Source: Leptodactylus fallax (Eukaryota; Chordata; Amphibia; Anura; Leptodactylidae). Taken from it: DNA of 64,000 nucleotides. Of the stretch, positions 12,373 to 23,760 are shown piece by piece. Both the position numbers and the translations under genes were made by a program. The notes under the pieces were generated by a model that worked only from the letters and a program-made list of their open reading frames with translations, ran no database searches and was not told the origin of the DNA. The stretch lies in the NCBI GenBank assembly GCA_947044405.1, contig CAMRHE010000206.1, positions 2,976,001 to 3,040,000 of the forward strand. The letters are read 5' to 3'. Within the stretch, counting starts at the first letter, position 1, and each line of letters begins with the position of its first letter.

Positions 12373-12481
12373 CTGCGATCCCTTTCTGTCATCAGGCTCC
12401 GGATCCCGGGGGCCCCTTTGTGGTCGGGGCCCTGGGCAATTGCCCAGTTTGCCCCCCCCTAACGCCGGCCCTGCCTGTATG

Positions 12482-12590
12482 TTGGGTGTAATTTTCAGAA
12501 TCTGCCATTATTCTGTATATATGGCCAGTGCACAGCACCACTTGCTTTGTCCTGTATGCTGAGTATAATTTACAGTCTATAGTTATATTG
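12482..12590 (+). repeat. Short tandem array (about 80-bp unit), right part
   Basis: Continues the array of 9373-9572: 'attttcagaatctgccatta', 'tatatggccagtgcacagca', 'cttg.tttgtcctgtatgctg'. The split is explained by the hAT insertion. Confidence 0.75.
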
Positions 12591-12759
12591 AATTTTGGTC
12601 TGGTCTTGGGTCTCATTTTTTTTATTGGGGATATGGTGTCTGTACTTAATATAGGGTCCAGTCTGGGGTCTGAATTAGTATGGAGATTTGGCGTGTATAT
12701 TTATTTTATTTTGAGCCCTCATCTTGGATCCATATTGATAGGTTGTGTCATACACAATC

Positions 12760-13385
12760 TTCTCTTTACATTGTGCTGTGAGCTGCTATGTACAATTTTC
12801 TCCTTACATTGTGCTGTGAGCTGCTGCAGACGATCATCTCTTTACATTGTGCTGTGAGCTGCTGCAGACGATCTTCTCTTTACATTGTGCTGTGACCTGC
12901 TGCAGACGATCTTCTCCTTACATTGTGCTGTGAGCTGCTGCAGACGATCATCTCCTTACATTGTGCTGTGAGCTGCTGCAGACGATCTTCTCCTTACATT
13001 GTGCTGTGAGCTGCTGCAGACGATCATCTCCTTACATCGTGCTGTGAGCTGCTGCAGACGATCTTCTCCTTACATTGTGCTGTGAGCTGCTGCAGACGAT
13101 CTTCTCCTTACATTGTGCTGTGAGCTGCTGCAGACGATCTTCTCCTTACATTGTGCTGTGAGCTGCTGCAGACGATCTTCTCCTTACATTGTGCTGTGAG
13201 CTGCTGCAGACGATCTTCTCCTTACATTGTGCTGTGAGCTGCTGCAGACGATCTTCTCCTTACATTGTGCTGTGAGCTGCTGCAGACGATCTTCTCCTTA
13301 CATTGTGCTGTGAGCTGCTATGTACAATCTTCCTACATTGTGCTGGGACCTTCTGTGTACAAGCTTCTCCTTACATTGTGCCATA
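12760..13385 (+). repeat. Minisatellite, 38-bp unit, about 15-16 copies
   Basis: The unit is 'cttacattgtgctgtgagct' followed by 'gctgcagacgatcttctc'. The copies are nearly identical; most differences are cttctc/catctc and an occasional missing segment. High homogeneity points to recent expansion or gene-conversion turnover. It ends about 600 bp upstream of the last IRF exon. Confidence 0.95.
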
Positions 13386-13499
13386 CCTCCCAACTTTTAG
13401 AGGACAGAAAGAGAGATAAAATGTGCGGCTATGCGCGCTGCGGCAAATTTAACTCCACCCACTTCTAAATTGACTCCGTCTATTCCCATCCATTTCTCT

Positions 13500-13860
13500 T
13501 TGTGCTCCCCACACAGTATAATACTCTTGCAGTCACCCTAATATTATATGCCCCCACATTATAATGTTGTTTTCAAATTGACCCCACAGTATAAAGTCTC
13601 TCTCCTGGTGTATTCACATTTTAATGTCCCCCACCAGCTGCCCCCACGGTTTAATGTCACCCTCCAGCTGCTCCATAGTTTAATGTCCCCCTCCAGCTGC
13701 CTTAAACTGGGGGCAACTAGAGGGGGACATTAAACTGTGGGGTTAGCTGGTGGGGGACATTAAACTGGGGCAACTGGAGGGGGACATCAAACCGTGGGGG
13801 CAGCTGGTCGGGGACATTCAACTGGGGGCAACTAGAGGGGGACATTAGTAATGTAATAGT
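13500..13860. repeat. Inverted short repeats ('ccccctccagctgcc')
   Basis: About 13600-13700 has repeated 'ggtttaatgtc.ccctccagctgc'. About 13705-13845 has the reverse-complement form 'gcaactagagggggacattaaactg'. The two blocks together would fold into a large hairpin about 130 bp before the terminal IRF exon. Confidence 0.75.
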
Positions 13861-13989
13861 GCAAGTTACTGACATAGCAAGGTACTATATTTGCAAGGTA
13901 GCTTTTGTTATGTATTACTGCTCAATATTACAATTTAACTGAACACATTGAGTTATATCCTTCATAACATCTTGCATTTTACTTTTCAG

Positions 13990-14157
13990 CTTGTTCCAAA
14001 TCTCTGCACATTCTTGCATCAAGCTGCACAGCAAAGTGGCGCTTCATCTCTACACTCGGAGATCATAAGTCTACAGATCTCAAACGGAAGCTCTTTCAAT
14101 AGCCTTGACCTAAATGGGCCTTGTTTGATGGATCTCGACCTCCACGATTTATTTTAA
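13990..14157 (+). CDS. irf7: IRF3/IRF7 subfamily terminal coding exon with Ser-rich regulatory tail
   Basis: Begins after an 'acttttcag' acceptor in phase 0, which fits the donor at 2207, and ends at TAA (14155-14157). It encodes 55 residues. LVPNLCTFLHQAAQQ corresponds to the last IAD helix. GASSLHSEIISLQISNGSS is the Ser-rich C-terminal segment that is phosphorylated by TBK1/IKK-epsilon in IRF3/IRF7. It contains an L-x-I-S motif (SLQIS), the pLxIS form known from IRF3 and, in similar form, IRF5. The tail DLNGPCLMDLDLHDLF is acidic/hydrophobic. Separation from the previous exon by 11.8 kb of repeats is unusual, but frame, phase and homology all agree. Confidence 0.88.
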   Translation, partial: LVPNLCTFLHQAAQQSGASSLHSEIISLQISNGSSFNSLDLNGPCLMDLDLHDLF

Positions 14158-15663
14158 GGTGTTTCAAAGTCCTCTGGAGGGTCTTAGCCCTGTTACTGCT
14201 TGCAAAAATAGGGAGAGGGATTATACTTTGTAGCCCTTTACGTTAAGCTCATTCTTTGACTGTTCTAGCCGATTTCACTTCATTCTATTGTTACCCTTTA
14301 TTTTCATTTTACATGTAACTTTTGTGCATGACACTTTGTGAGGAGAGTATCCTGACACTCCACTGACAGATGATGTCGGAGGAGGCAGATGGGCATGTCG
14401 AATTTAGCATGGCATATCAGTTTGTTCTCAAGGTAGATAGGCCGCTGCTAGAGATGTCTGGCAGTGACTTACTCCCCTCGTACTGAGCCAAGTATAGATA
14501 TGTATGGAAAGGTTGGGAAGTATAGCTGTTGGTAGAAGGTGAAAGGATGTAAAGTCACCTTTAGGCTAAGGCCCCATGTAGTGAAACGCAGCAAAACAAC
14601 GCTACAAAATGAAACGCATTGCGTTTTTGCTGAGTTTTTCTTAGTGGATTTTCTTCCCTTATTAAATCTATAGGGAAAATGCCTGGGAAGATTCTTGTAA
14701 AGGAGTGTTCAGCAATCTTAGGATCTCCAACGGCATTGCATACACAACTCCTTTCAGAATCCAATAGACGGGTCAAAGAGAATTTACTTGAACAGTTTTG
14801 ATCAAGACAAAAAAAAAATCACATTAACACCCTTTACTTGCCACAGCTTTTTTACCATGGTAGTGCTGTGGCTCTCCAGTGCATACACAATCAATCGGGA
14901 ATACTCTCTATTAAACTATGAAGCTACTGTATGCAATTTATATGTAGGACCCAGTAGTTTGTAGTCTTATTTTAGAAAATAGTGAATATGTTTTCACTAT
15001 TGCCATTGTATTTTTTCCCCTCGTATAAAATCCAGATTATATGGAATGGAGATATAATGGAAGGCAAAGATTCTGCTAACTGCTCTCCCTCACTCTCATT
15101 AGATTATATGTATTGTATATCTGCCACAATGCTGCCACCTTCTGTTGGAAATGGAGCACTCCTAGTTGGGAAAGTGCACTCCTAACTGAAGGGTAGGTGC
15201 GGGTAGCATACTTCATAGCTCTCATTAAGAGGCACCACTGGGAGCACAAATAGAATGCTCCCCATGAACATAGAATTGTATATTAAAAAAGATGTAGATA
15301 TTTAACTTATTTTAATCTAAATGGATTGCTAGCTAAAAAAAAATATCAGCTGCCCGGTATAGTCAGGAAGTCTGTTGAACTACTAGCATCTGAGCTGGCA
15401 TTCAGCTATAGGCATAGGTCTGGCTGCCGTGAAGCCCAGCATTTATGTATTATATCAGTCATTAACTGTGGGTGGTATACTTTCCGCTACGGGGAAAATG
15501 TAGGGTCTCACTTACCTAAAGGTAGTACCCTCTACTTTTTAAATGTCACATACGACTATATTTATCACATACAATTCATTCACTATAAATTTCTGCTATC
15601 ACAAGTCGCACGAAATTCATTTTTGGGATGTAGACACTGCATAGTGAATTACCCAACTGCAAT
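14158..15663. other. Presumed IRF 3' UTR and intergenic DNA
   Basis: Directly downstream of the IRF stop codon. I see no clear AATAAA in the first 400 bp, so the UTR end is unknown. 14565-14660 contains an arm of a MITE ('ggctaaggccccatgtagtg') related to the palindrome at 25133-25357. 14510-14527 ('ggttgggaagtatagc') resembles the inverted end of 'gccatacctcccaac' at 13380. No other gene is recognised. Confidence 0.45.
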
Positions 15664-15671
15664 ATATATGA

Positions 15672-16446
15672 CAGGGGTCAGCAACCCCCGGCACTGGTGC
15701 CGGAGTCAGCACCCAAGGCATATCTACCTGGCACAGGACTCTCTCTGCTGTTTTAAACAAATGGCAGTACTGCTCCAGGTGGCAATCTCTCTCTAATAGT
15801 CCATGTAAATGCAGTCGGAGGGGAGGATGCACTAGGAGGTGGTGGGAACTTGAGGCACAATGTCTAAGGGTCCAGGCCCGTAGCCTAGTCAAAGGACAGC
15901 AATTACCTGTGCAAAGTATAATATGGCAGCTAAATTTGCCTTCATTCATTTCATTAAGATTGTAGAAATTTGTTTGGATTTCTTCAACAAAATGATTAGG
16001 CTGTGTGATGGGCGACCTCTGCCCCCACAAAGCAGGCTTACTGCAGACTAATCAGTTTGCTAAAGGATCACATTGACATGTACTGTAAGCTCAATCAACT
16101 AACTAACTGGTTGCAGTTATGGTTTGCGTTATATGACTTTCATGTAGGACAGTGTTTCCCAACCTTTTCAGACTCAGGGTCCTCCTGGAAAAAAAAATTC
16201 CTTGGAGCACCCCTACCAAATAATTTTTACCAAAAGTCAAAAAACATCCTAAGGACACAGATAACATTGCATTAAGGCATGGTATCATCCTTCTAAATAC
16301 TTCTAGAGTGTTGAGGCCCCCTGTTGGTAATCACTGATATAGGAGAGCGACACCCTTACAATTATTACATGGCACACTGAGTACTTCAACTTTTGATTTT
16401 TTTTTTCCAAATCGGCACCCCAGACTAAAAAGGTTGCTGACACCTG
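15672..16446. mobile_element. hAT-type MITE with perfect 8-bp target duplication
   Basis: The left end is caggggtcagcaaccc. The right end, reverse-complemented, is caggtgtcagcaaccttt. The 8-mer atatatga is duplicated at 15664-15671 and 16447-16454. There is no coding capacity. A second hAT-type MITE (16150-16336) is nested inside, so this element is the older of the two. Confidence 0.92.
16150..16336. mobile_element. Nested hAT-type MITE
   Basis: The left end is cagtgtttcccaaccttt. The right end, reverse-complemented, is cagtgattaccaacaggg. The flanks atgtagga (16142-16149) and atatagga (16337-16344) match at 7 of 8 positions, fitting an aged hAT target duplication. Confidence 0.82.
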
Positions 16447-17118
16447 ATATATGATATATAAACTGAATGTGAGCACACAGTACCACACAATAAATAATAT
16501 AGAGAAGCCATATGTAAGCAGTGGATTATTCGTTGTAGTGTTAACATGATTAGCAATTTGCATGTAAGGCTCTGTTCACACTGCATTTGAGGCTTACATT
16601 CCAGGAGGATGTTTGACAGATATCACTGGATTTCCACCCTACATATGGCACATCTGTCATTGACTCCAATTGTACATATTATTCTTAGTGTATATTTGAT
16701 TGGTGGGATCCCCTGGTGGTAATAAGCATAGTCAAAAAGGTATACCAATTGCATGTCAAAAGGACACCCTTTTAGCATATGTCTGGCTATAGAAAGTTTC
16801 TAGGCACATCAGCCAGTACATCAGGAAGTACTCCTAATATATGCACCAAATGCACATCATAGAAATGCCTAAGAGGTCATTATGATGTCATGTGATGTTA
16901 TGTGATGTCATTAAGTAGACTTGCTGGTATTTGATTTAATGACTGTATAACCATGTGCAAGTAACAAAATAGAAATAGAGAAATATTATTTTCTTAAGTG
17001 GTAGATAAGATGTATTTTTGTATAAATATTTTTCTATTTACATACCTTTTTTAAGTTTATAGTAAAATTTAGTGTTTTGATAATGGAAAACTGTACAGAA
17101 AACCGAAGCAAAAAACTA

Positions 17119-17388
17119 AGGCTAGGTTCACATCTGCGCCAGAGTTTGGAAACTCCGTCATAGTGACCACTGAAAATCACCAGATAAAAAAATGCTGCAA
17201 GTCTGACTTTTTCATCCAGAGGTTTCAGTTTAACAGAATGGACAACCGACGGATCCCATTATAGTTAATGGGGTCCATTGGGCATCCTTGGTGTCTGCTC
17301 TTTTAGTGGTCTATGTGTCCATTGTTCTGGTCCTCCGACGGACCAGAACAACAGACACAAGGGTGCAGATGTGAATGTAGAATAAGGG
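17119..17388. repeat. Harbinger-like foldback MITE 1
   Basis: The ends are aggctaggttcacatctgcg and, inverted, ctacattcacatctgcaccc. The interior has the G/C-balanced 'ggatcc.att' palindromic character of 'ggttcacatctgcg' MITEs. Two related elements follow directly (17389-17700, 17700-17985), making a cluster of three. Confidence 0.6.
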
Positions 17389-17699
17389 ATTATTTACATG
17401 ACAGTGAAATATGTCCATGTGATGTCTGTTTCAGTTTATTCACGTTTTATGTCCATTTTTGATGGCCACATGGCCCCCTTTGAAGTCAATGGGTCTATTT
17501 TTAATGGCCATCAAAACAGATTTGCATCTGAAATCCATCCATTTTTTTAACTGCCTGTTAAAAACAGAAGCAAAATATATCACACTCTGCCATCAAGAAT
17601 GAACAAACAAATACAGAACAGATGCAAGACTTAAAAACAGATCAATTTGTCGCTTTTTCACTATTAAGAAACAGACACGGTCATGTGAATATGGCCTAA
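17389..17699. repeat. Foldback MITE 2 of the cluster
   Basis: The left end 'ggattatttacatgacagtg' matches the inverted right end 'ggccatattcacatgaccgtg' with some mismatches. Internal copies of 'ttttgatggcca' occur in both orientations. Confidence 0.5.
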
Positions 17700-17976
17700 G
17701 GCTGTGTTCACATCTGCATTGGAGATTTCGCCTGGAGCCTCTGTTACTGATTCTGTCAAAAATCATTGGCGAAGAAGACCTGCATACTTTTTGTTTGGCA
17801 AATGACAGCCATTATAATGGACACCTGACAGACCACATTATAGTTAACAGAGTCCATCAGGATCCTTTTGTGTCCATCATATGGTGGATTCATCTCTGTT
17901 GGGACTTCCGTATTATCTGATCTTATAACTAAAGAGAAAAACAGAAATCTAAATGGAAATGTGAACACAGCCTAAA
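17700..17976. repeat. Harbinger-like foldback MITE 3
   Basis: The left end is ggctgtgttcacatctgcat and the inverted right end is ggctgtgttcacatttccat, a clear pair of terminal inverted repeats. Confidence 0.7.
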
Positions 17977-19428
17977 GCAGTCCATACATGTTAGATTGAT
18001 GTCAATGGAACCTGCCAATTTTGCAGGGACCAGCTGACCACCTAATGTGCATGGGGGCCTTCTATCATCTTGGATTTAGTAGGATGTTGGATTTTAGCTG
18101 AATCCTTATGTTCTCGGGAAGATAAGATTGGACTTGTCAGACAGCGTCCTCCTCCTTTATTTGCATTCTACACATGTACTGCTGAGCCGTGCCAAGCATG
18201 CATGTGTATGGGGGGATTGGGTGAGACAGCAGTAGGCCAATAGCTATCTTATTTGTATGGCCAGGGTTAGAGATGCTAAACCCTAATAAACTGTATTCAT
18301 TGCTGTCTATTTATTTCTGATAACTACAAACATTATATATTTTATGTTTTCTGTAAATAAATAAATGATTATTGAAAACGATTACTGAAATATTTATTTG
18401 GTCCACATATACTACATACAACAGGCCAGGCTTGTTCCTTGCTTTACGGTCATTTAACACGGACAATATTTCTGCTTAAGGAGCCCAATCAGTAGTAATA
18501 GAACGTCAATTGTCATTTATGAGCTCTATTTACATGGGGAAATCACTTGTAATGTACAAGACCAAACATTTGTACAATGATTTGGGAACATACAGTTTCC
18601 TTATTGTCAACCTCTTTGTTTCCATGAGGAGGTGTGATGCCGACCAATACTAATTCTAATATTTTGATATATGAGGTTGATAGTAGGGTGCTATGGCAGC
18701 TGGAAGCCTGACAATTGTTTTAGCCAACCATGGAAGCTTTATTTTTCTCCTTAATATTTAAAAATATAAAAACAGCCAAAAACACACAAAATTGGTACCA
18801 CCACATCTATAACAATTGCTGCTTTTATCCATTCCTACCGACAAAATGGTGCCATTGAAAATATACAAGTTGTACCACTGACTTTGTGGGGCCCACCTTG
18901 GGGGTCGCCACAAATACATGCAGCACTTTCAACTGTATTGGTGTCTACAGAACACCAATACAGTTATTATATGTGGTAGAGGAGGAAGCTGCCCATGGAT
19001 TCCTGCTCTATCAGTCTACAACTCAGTGAGGACGCACGTCTTCTTTAAATTATGTGTGTCTTTATATAAGCTGAAGACAAAGACTTTGGACGGGCTGAAA
19101 CGCGTCCAATTGTGAGCCTATGCACAAATAAAATTCTGGAACAATGAGTGCCTCATTTGCATAAGACTTCAAAGTTGTTTTTCTCCAAATGCACAAAAGT
19201 GACATACATAACAAAAGGATAGTGTTTATCAGTGTAATGTGCTCTGTGCTGGTGGCAGCTGAATATGCTTGGGGGAAGGCGATAGATTTTTTATTAGAGG
19301 GCATTTTAATAAGGGGCACTATTAATTTAGAGAACAGAGGAGGTATTATTAATTAAAGGATCACACAGGGGCCCCTTTCCAATGTGTTTGCTCTATGTGC
19401 AGAACCCCTAGCTAAACTAATTACCATA
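17977..19428. other. Intergenic DNA, no gene recognised
   Basis: 17980-18290 has a repeat-like 'ccatacatgttagattgatg' stretch. 19070-19110 has 'gacgggctgaaacgcgtcc', a phrase common in dispersed vertebrate repeats. Nothing else can be supported. Confidence 0.4.
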
Positions 19429-19697
19429 CGTCGCAGCAGGGGCGTAACTACCGGGGTAACAGGGCCCGGGACATTACGGGGCCCCACGGGCCCACGTTGC
19501 TTTTTTTTTTTTTTTTTTTTTAATAGACCGTTACCTGCTGAAGTAACCCCAGCAGGTAACGGGCTCTATATACTTACCGCTCCCGGGGTCCCGCTCACGG
19601 CCGCCTGCGCTTCCGATTCTGCGGAGGCGGCTGTGAGCAGGATCGGGGATCGATATGTGAGGCCGCGGGCCGAACCCCACAATCTCTGTTATCATTT

Positions 19698-19994
19698 CAG
19701 ACCCTGGAGTATAATAATCTGAGGCCCAGTGGAGGTGAGGGAACATAAAAAACAATGTACTTACCTCTCCGACGCTTCTCCAGGCTTCGGGCCTGTTTGG
19801 TGATGTCCCAGACGTCAGCGGACGTCATTTTGTGTCGCGACGCCGGCCGGATCACGTGACGCCGGCCTGGTCCAACATTAAAGAAGGCCGAGGTAGCGCA
19901 CGGGCATGCACCGGAGTGAGGAACAGGTAAGCAACGTTGTTTTTTTATGTTTCTATCCTCCCCTGGGTCTCCGATCATTATACTCTGGGGTCTG
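19698..19994. repeat. Palindromic CpG-rich cassette, copy C
   Basis: The arms read cagaccctggagtataataa and, inverted, cagaccccagagtataatga. Outward donors: minus-strand AG|GTAAGTA at 19759-19766 and plus-strand CAG|GTAAGC with GT at 19927. The core contains GACGTCAG, GACGTCAT, GTCGCGACG and TCACGTGA. Confidence 0.78.
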
Positions 19995-20575
19995 TATGGG
20001 GCATAATACTGTGTGCAGGGGCCACTATGGGGCATGATACTGTGTGCAGGGGCCACTATGGGACATGATACTGTGTGCAGGGTCCACTATGGGACATGAT
20101 ACTGTGTGCAGGGGCCACTATGGGGCATGATACTGTGTGCAAGGGCCACTAAGGGGCATGATACTGTGTGCAGGGGCCACTATGGGGCATGATACTGTGT
20201 GCAGGGGCCACTATGGGGCATAATACTGTGTGCAGGGGCCACTATGGGACATGATACTGTGTGAAGGGGCCACTATGGGGCATGATACTGTGTGCAGGGG
20301 CCACTATGGGACATGATACTGTGTGCAGGGGCCACTATGGGACATGATACTGTGTGCAGGGGCCACTATGGGGCATGATACTGTGTGCAGGGGCCACTAT
20401 GGGGCATGATACTGTGTGCAGGGGCCACTATGGGGCATGATACTGTGTGCAGAGGCCACTATGGGGCATGATACTGTGTGCAGGGGCCACTATGGGGCAT
20501 GATACTGTGTGCAGGGGCCACTATGGGGAATGATAATGTGTGCAGGGGCCACTATGGGGCATGATACTGTGCACA
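19980..20575 (+). repeat. 30-bp tandem array inside the hAT element, about 19 copies
   Basis: The unit is 'catgatactgtgtgcagggg' plus 'ccactatggg', almost perfectly repeated. A G-run (20590-20600) and further G-rich sequence follow. Read-through frames here are artefacts. Confidence 0.95.
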
Positions 20576-20721
20576 GGAATGCGTTTTTTTGGGGGGGGGG
20601 GCGGTTGGGGGCAGCAATTCCGGGAGGGGGTTGTAGGGGGAGGTCTGGGGGGGGGGGGTGGCCCCATGTCAAATGTTCGCCTTGGGGCCCAGCCATTCCT
20701 TGTTATGCCACTGCGTCGCAG

Positions 20722-22620
20722 AGTCCCCCGAAAAATTGTTTAAAAACGATGGGCAACTTATTGACCCCATTATAGTCAATGGGGTCCGCTCCATGTGTAT
20801 CCACTGTTTCGTTGATCAAGCCCCCCGATGGACCTGAGCAACGGAGTCAGTGTGAACCTAGCCTTAAAATAAGTTGTGGCATGGATCCAGTAGGTGGCGC
20901 TACCTCGGCGTCTTCTGCTTTTCGGGTGCTGCATGGTTCATGTAGAGCCTCTCTTATATACAACCCCCCACCCCCGGACGTGGACACAGTGGGTAAGGTC
21001 TTATACTAACAATCAAAGTTGGCACTGCCACCTACTGGATCCATGGCATACCAGGTAGCACCTGATTTTACCCACTCCATTCAGACCACAGAGCTAACAC
21101 TCCCAGAGCCGAGACAATAGCACCTACTGAATCTACGACACATCTGCTTTAAACCACGCTGTCCCATCCCAACACACACATGCCAGGGATGCCAGGGCAT
21201 ATGAAAGATCAAGGACCCTTCATGATGTCATGAGCATACAACCAGTCACATGCATGGAATAGAAAGTGGGGGGGACATGGCATCAATTACTATGGAAAGG
21301 TAATCTACTGTGCTGTGTGAACTACAGTAGGTTGTGCATATATAGCAGAGCTCTGTGTATTTATGTAGTGTTTACGTGCAGTAGAGATGTATATGTGTAA
21401 AGATGTCTAAATATGCTGTGTAGAGAAGACTGTTTGTGTGTAGCAGAGCTGTGTGTATGTACTTTGTGTGTGGTAGGGGTGTGTGTTTACTTTGTGCAGC
21501 AGAGCTGTGTGTGCGCATGTATGTGTAGCAGAGCTGTTTGTGTGTATATGTACAATGTGCAACAGGTTGTCTGTGTATGTGTAGAGGTATTACCCCAGAT
21601 TTATTATGCCTTAAGTCAGTTTCTGTCGTACAAGCATAAAAAGTCTCAACTTTTGGACAAAATAGCATTTTGCACAAAAAAAATAGCCTTTTTAAAACCT
21701 ACATTGCCTTTGCCACTTTCCTAAAAAGGGGGCATGCCAGAAGCTTGCAGAGGGCAGGGCCTGCCAGATTTGCCATCATTTACACCAGCTGCGAGTTGTC
21801 ACCAAGGTGAAGCATATTAAACCAGCAACACTCATAGGTCAGGCTCACCTGTAACACCTTTCTTCACATTCAATTTTGTGCAGAGATATTCTTTTATTTC
21901 ACAATATACAAATGAACAATCTAGAGCACCAAGGGCGGCTCTGTTGCTCCAAACTGCCACACCCCACACTGCCCAGATACGCCCTCCTTCCCACTTCTTT
22001 GAATGACAGGGTCGGGGGCTAAGCCGAAATGTCACTTGGCCATGTTAGACAACCTCTGGCATGTTTTGGGTGCAAGCAGCGGGATTTATTTAGAAATATT
22101 TGGTATTCAGTAATCCCTATTACAGCATTACATGGTATGTTACCTATCTTTCCCAAGATCCGGAAAGGCAAATATGTCACAATTATGTAACAAGCGATTC
22201 TTACCCAGCTTTCCCAGGCTTCTGGATAGTAATTCAGGCTAGTCATTCTACAATATGAAAGTTATACAGGGATTCATCACTGTATAATTAGGCAAATCAG
22301 GTATTCTGTCGTTTTGGAAAGCTGGGTAGTCTTTTCAGCTGGGCTGTGGTCACCATTGCATCTCCAGTGTTGTCATCCAGCTTTCCCAGTACTTAGGCCA
22401 GGAATCCTACAAAGAAATTTATCACTAGTGACATTAATAGGCAAATGTGGAATTCAGCTATGACCAAAACTAATGGGACATTTTACCTCGATTACATTTA
22501 ATGGCGATTATTTAGGTCACGATCATTTTTAAGTATTATAAAGTGTCGGCTGAACCTCATGAGATTCATCTCCCAAGGTCTGCCTGGCAGTTCTGAACAC
22601 GTCTGAATTGAAAGTGCTAT
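20722..22620. other. Intergenic DNA with simple-sequence tract
   Basis: 20760-20880 looks like one arm of a 'gtgaacctagcctta' MITE. 21300-21600 is TG-rich simple sequence (repeated 'gtgtgtatgt' and 'gcagagctgtgtgtg'). 22050-22400 has repeated 'agctttccca' phrases. No exon is recognised. Confidence 0.45.
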
Positions 22621-22621
22621 T

Positions 22622-22882
22622 AGGGTACTTCACACGTAGGAATGCGCTTTGAATCTGTCTCCCATTGTTTTCAATGGGAGGCAGAGATCGCAGCAGGAGG
22701 CAGAAAAAAATTCAGCATCTTGCTTGATCTTGCCGCGAATCGAGAGTCCCTACCGATTAGGCTGATTCATCTGGGCCTAGAGCACTGGCATTCCATTGCA
22801 GCAATCCCGCAGCTGATTACGTCAGCGGAAAATGATGAGGAATTTCTCTTCATTTTCCACCATGTGAACCTAGCCTTATACT
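22622..22882. repeat. Harbinger-like foldback MITE
   Basis: The left end is agggtacttcacacgtagga and the inverted right end is aaggctaggttcacatggtg. The right part merges with a half copy of the palindromic cassette (about 22876-23023, ending 'atgctctggggtctg'). Confidence 0.5.
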
Positions 22883-23084
22883 CTGGGATCACAGGAGGTC
22901 TCCGCAGTCCCTGACGTCAATCAGAAGACCCAAAGAGAACAGGGAGTCGCACCGGACCCGCGTCAGATACTTGTTCTATTTTATGTTTGTTCACCTCTGC
23001 TAATTATGCTCTGGGGTCTGAAAATATATATAGATATACAGTATATTTCTATACTAATTCTAGTCTCAGCCTGTATTAGACTAT

Positions 23085-23600
23085 ATTGAATACTGTGTAT
23101 GAAGATGAAACATTTGGGGCTAAAGCGACATTTTATTTGAAAAAAAGTAATTTTTCATTTTCACATCCCATTGGTAGTAAATTCGGTGAAACAGCTGTGG
23201 GTGCAAAATACTGACTATACCCCTCAATAAATTCCTTGAGGGGTCTATTTTCCAAAATTAGGTGATTTGTTGGACCTTTCCACTGTGCTGGTACCTCCGG
23301 GGCTCTGCAAATGCGACATGGTGCCTAAAACTGATCAAATCGGCCCTCTAAAAGCTCATTGGCACTCCTTCCTTTTTGCCTCTTGCTGTGTGCCAATATA
23401 TCAGTTTACATTCACTTACATAACAAATTGTGGGATGCATTTTCTCCATTAACCCCTGGTGAATGTGTAAATTCTAGGGCTAAATGAAAATATTAGTAAA
23501 AGAAATTCAAACATGTAAATTTCACCTCCATTTTTTTCTTAATTCCTGTTAAACGCTTATAGGGTTAAAATACTTAGTATATTCTGCTTTGACTTATTTA
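23085..23600. repeat. Fragment of a long dispersed repeat family
   Basis: Shares 'tcaataaattccttgagggg', 'ggctctgcaaatgcgacatgg' and 'cactccttccttttt' phrases with the copies at 30930-32560 and 60090-61700. The family is multi-kilobase, non-coding in what I can read, and unclassified. Confidence 0.6.
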
Positions 23601-23760
23601 AGGGATCCAGGTTTGAAAATGGGGTGATTTACAGGGGGTTTCTAATACAAAATCCCTTTTCAAAATCCATTCAGAACTGAATTAGTCCCTTAAAATGGTT
23701 TTTGGAAATGTTCTTGAAAATTACTGTTTGACTTGTAAGCTTTATAATGTCTGTAAAAAT

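Larger units (their letters stand above)
9573..12473. mobile_element. hAT-type non-autonomous element, 2.9 kb, with perfect 8-bp target duplication
   Basis: The ends are cagggccag on the left and, reverse-complemented, cagggccgg on the right, each followed by G/C-rich 'ggggccctgggcaa'-type subterminal sequence. The flanking 8-mer cctgtatg occurs at both 9565-9572 and 12474-12481, the target duplication typical of hAT transposons. There is no transposase. The interior holds AT-rich 'ttataaataatag' degenerate repeats (9780-10230), a 36-40-bp array (10540-11995) and cassette copy B (12049-12372). Confidence 0.9.
19437..20713. mobile_element. hAT-type non-autonomous element with perfect 8-bp target duplication
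   Basis: The left end is caggggcgtaac and the inverted right end is cagtggcataac. The 8-mer cgtcgcag flanks both sides (19429-19436 and 20714-20721). The interior holds a 20-plus T run (about 19501-19521), a GC-rich segment, cassette copy C (19698-19994) and a 30-bp tandem array. The architecture (cassette plus array, no transposase) parallels the 2.9-kb element at 9573. Confidence 0.93.

Noticed and set aside
15326..16030. 156-aa (+) and 137-aa (-) frames
   Set aside because: They overlap each other and enter the hAT MITE at 15672. No recognisable domain or splice support.
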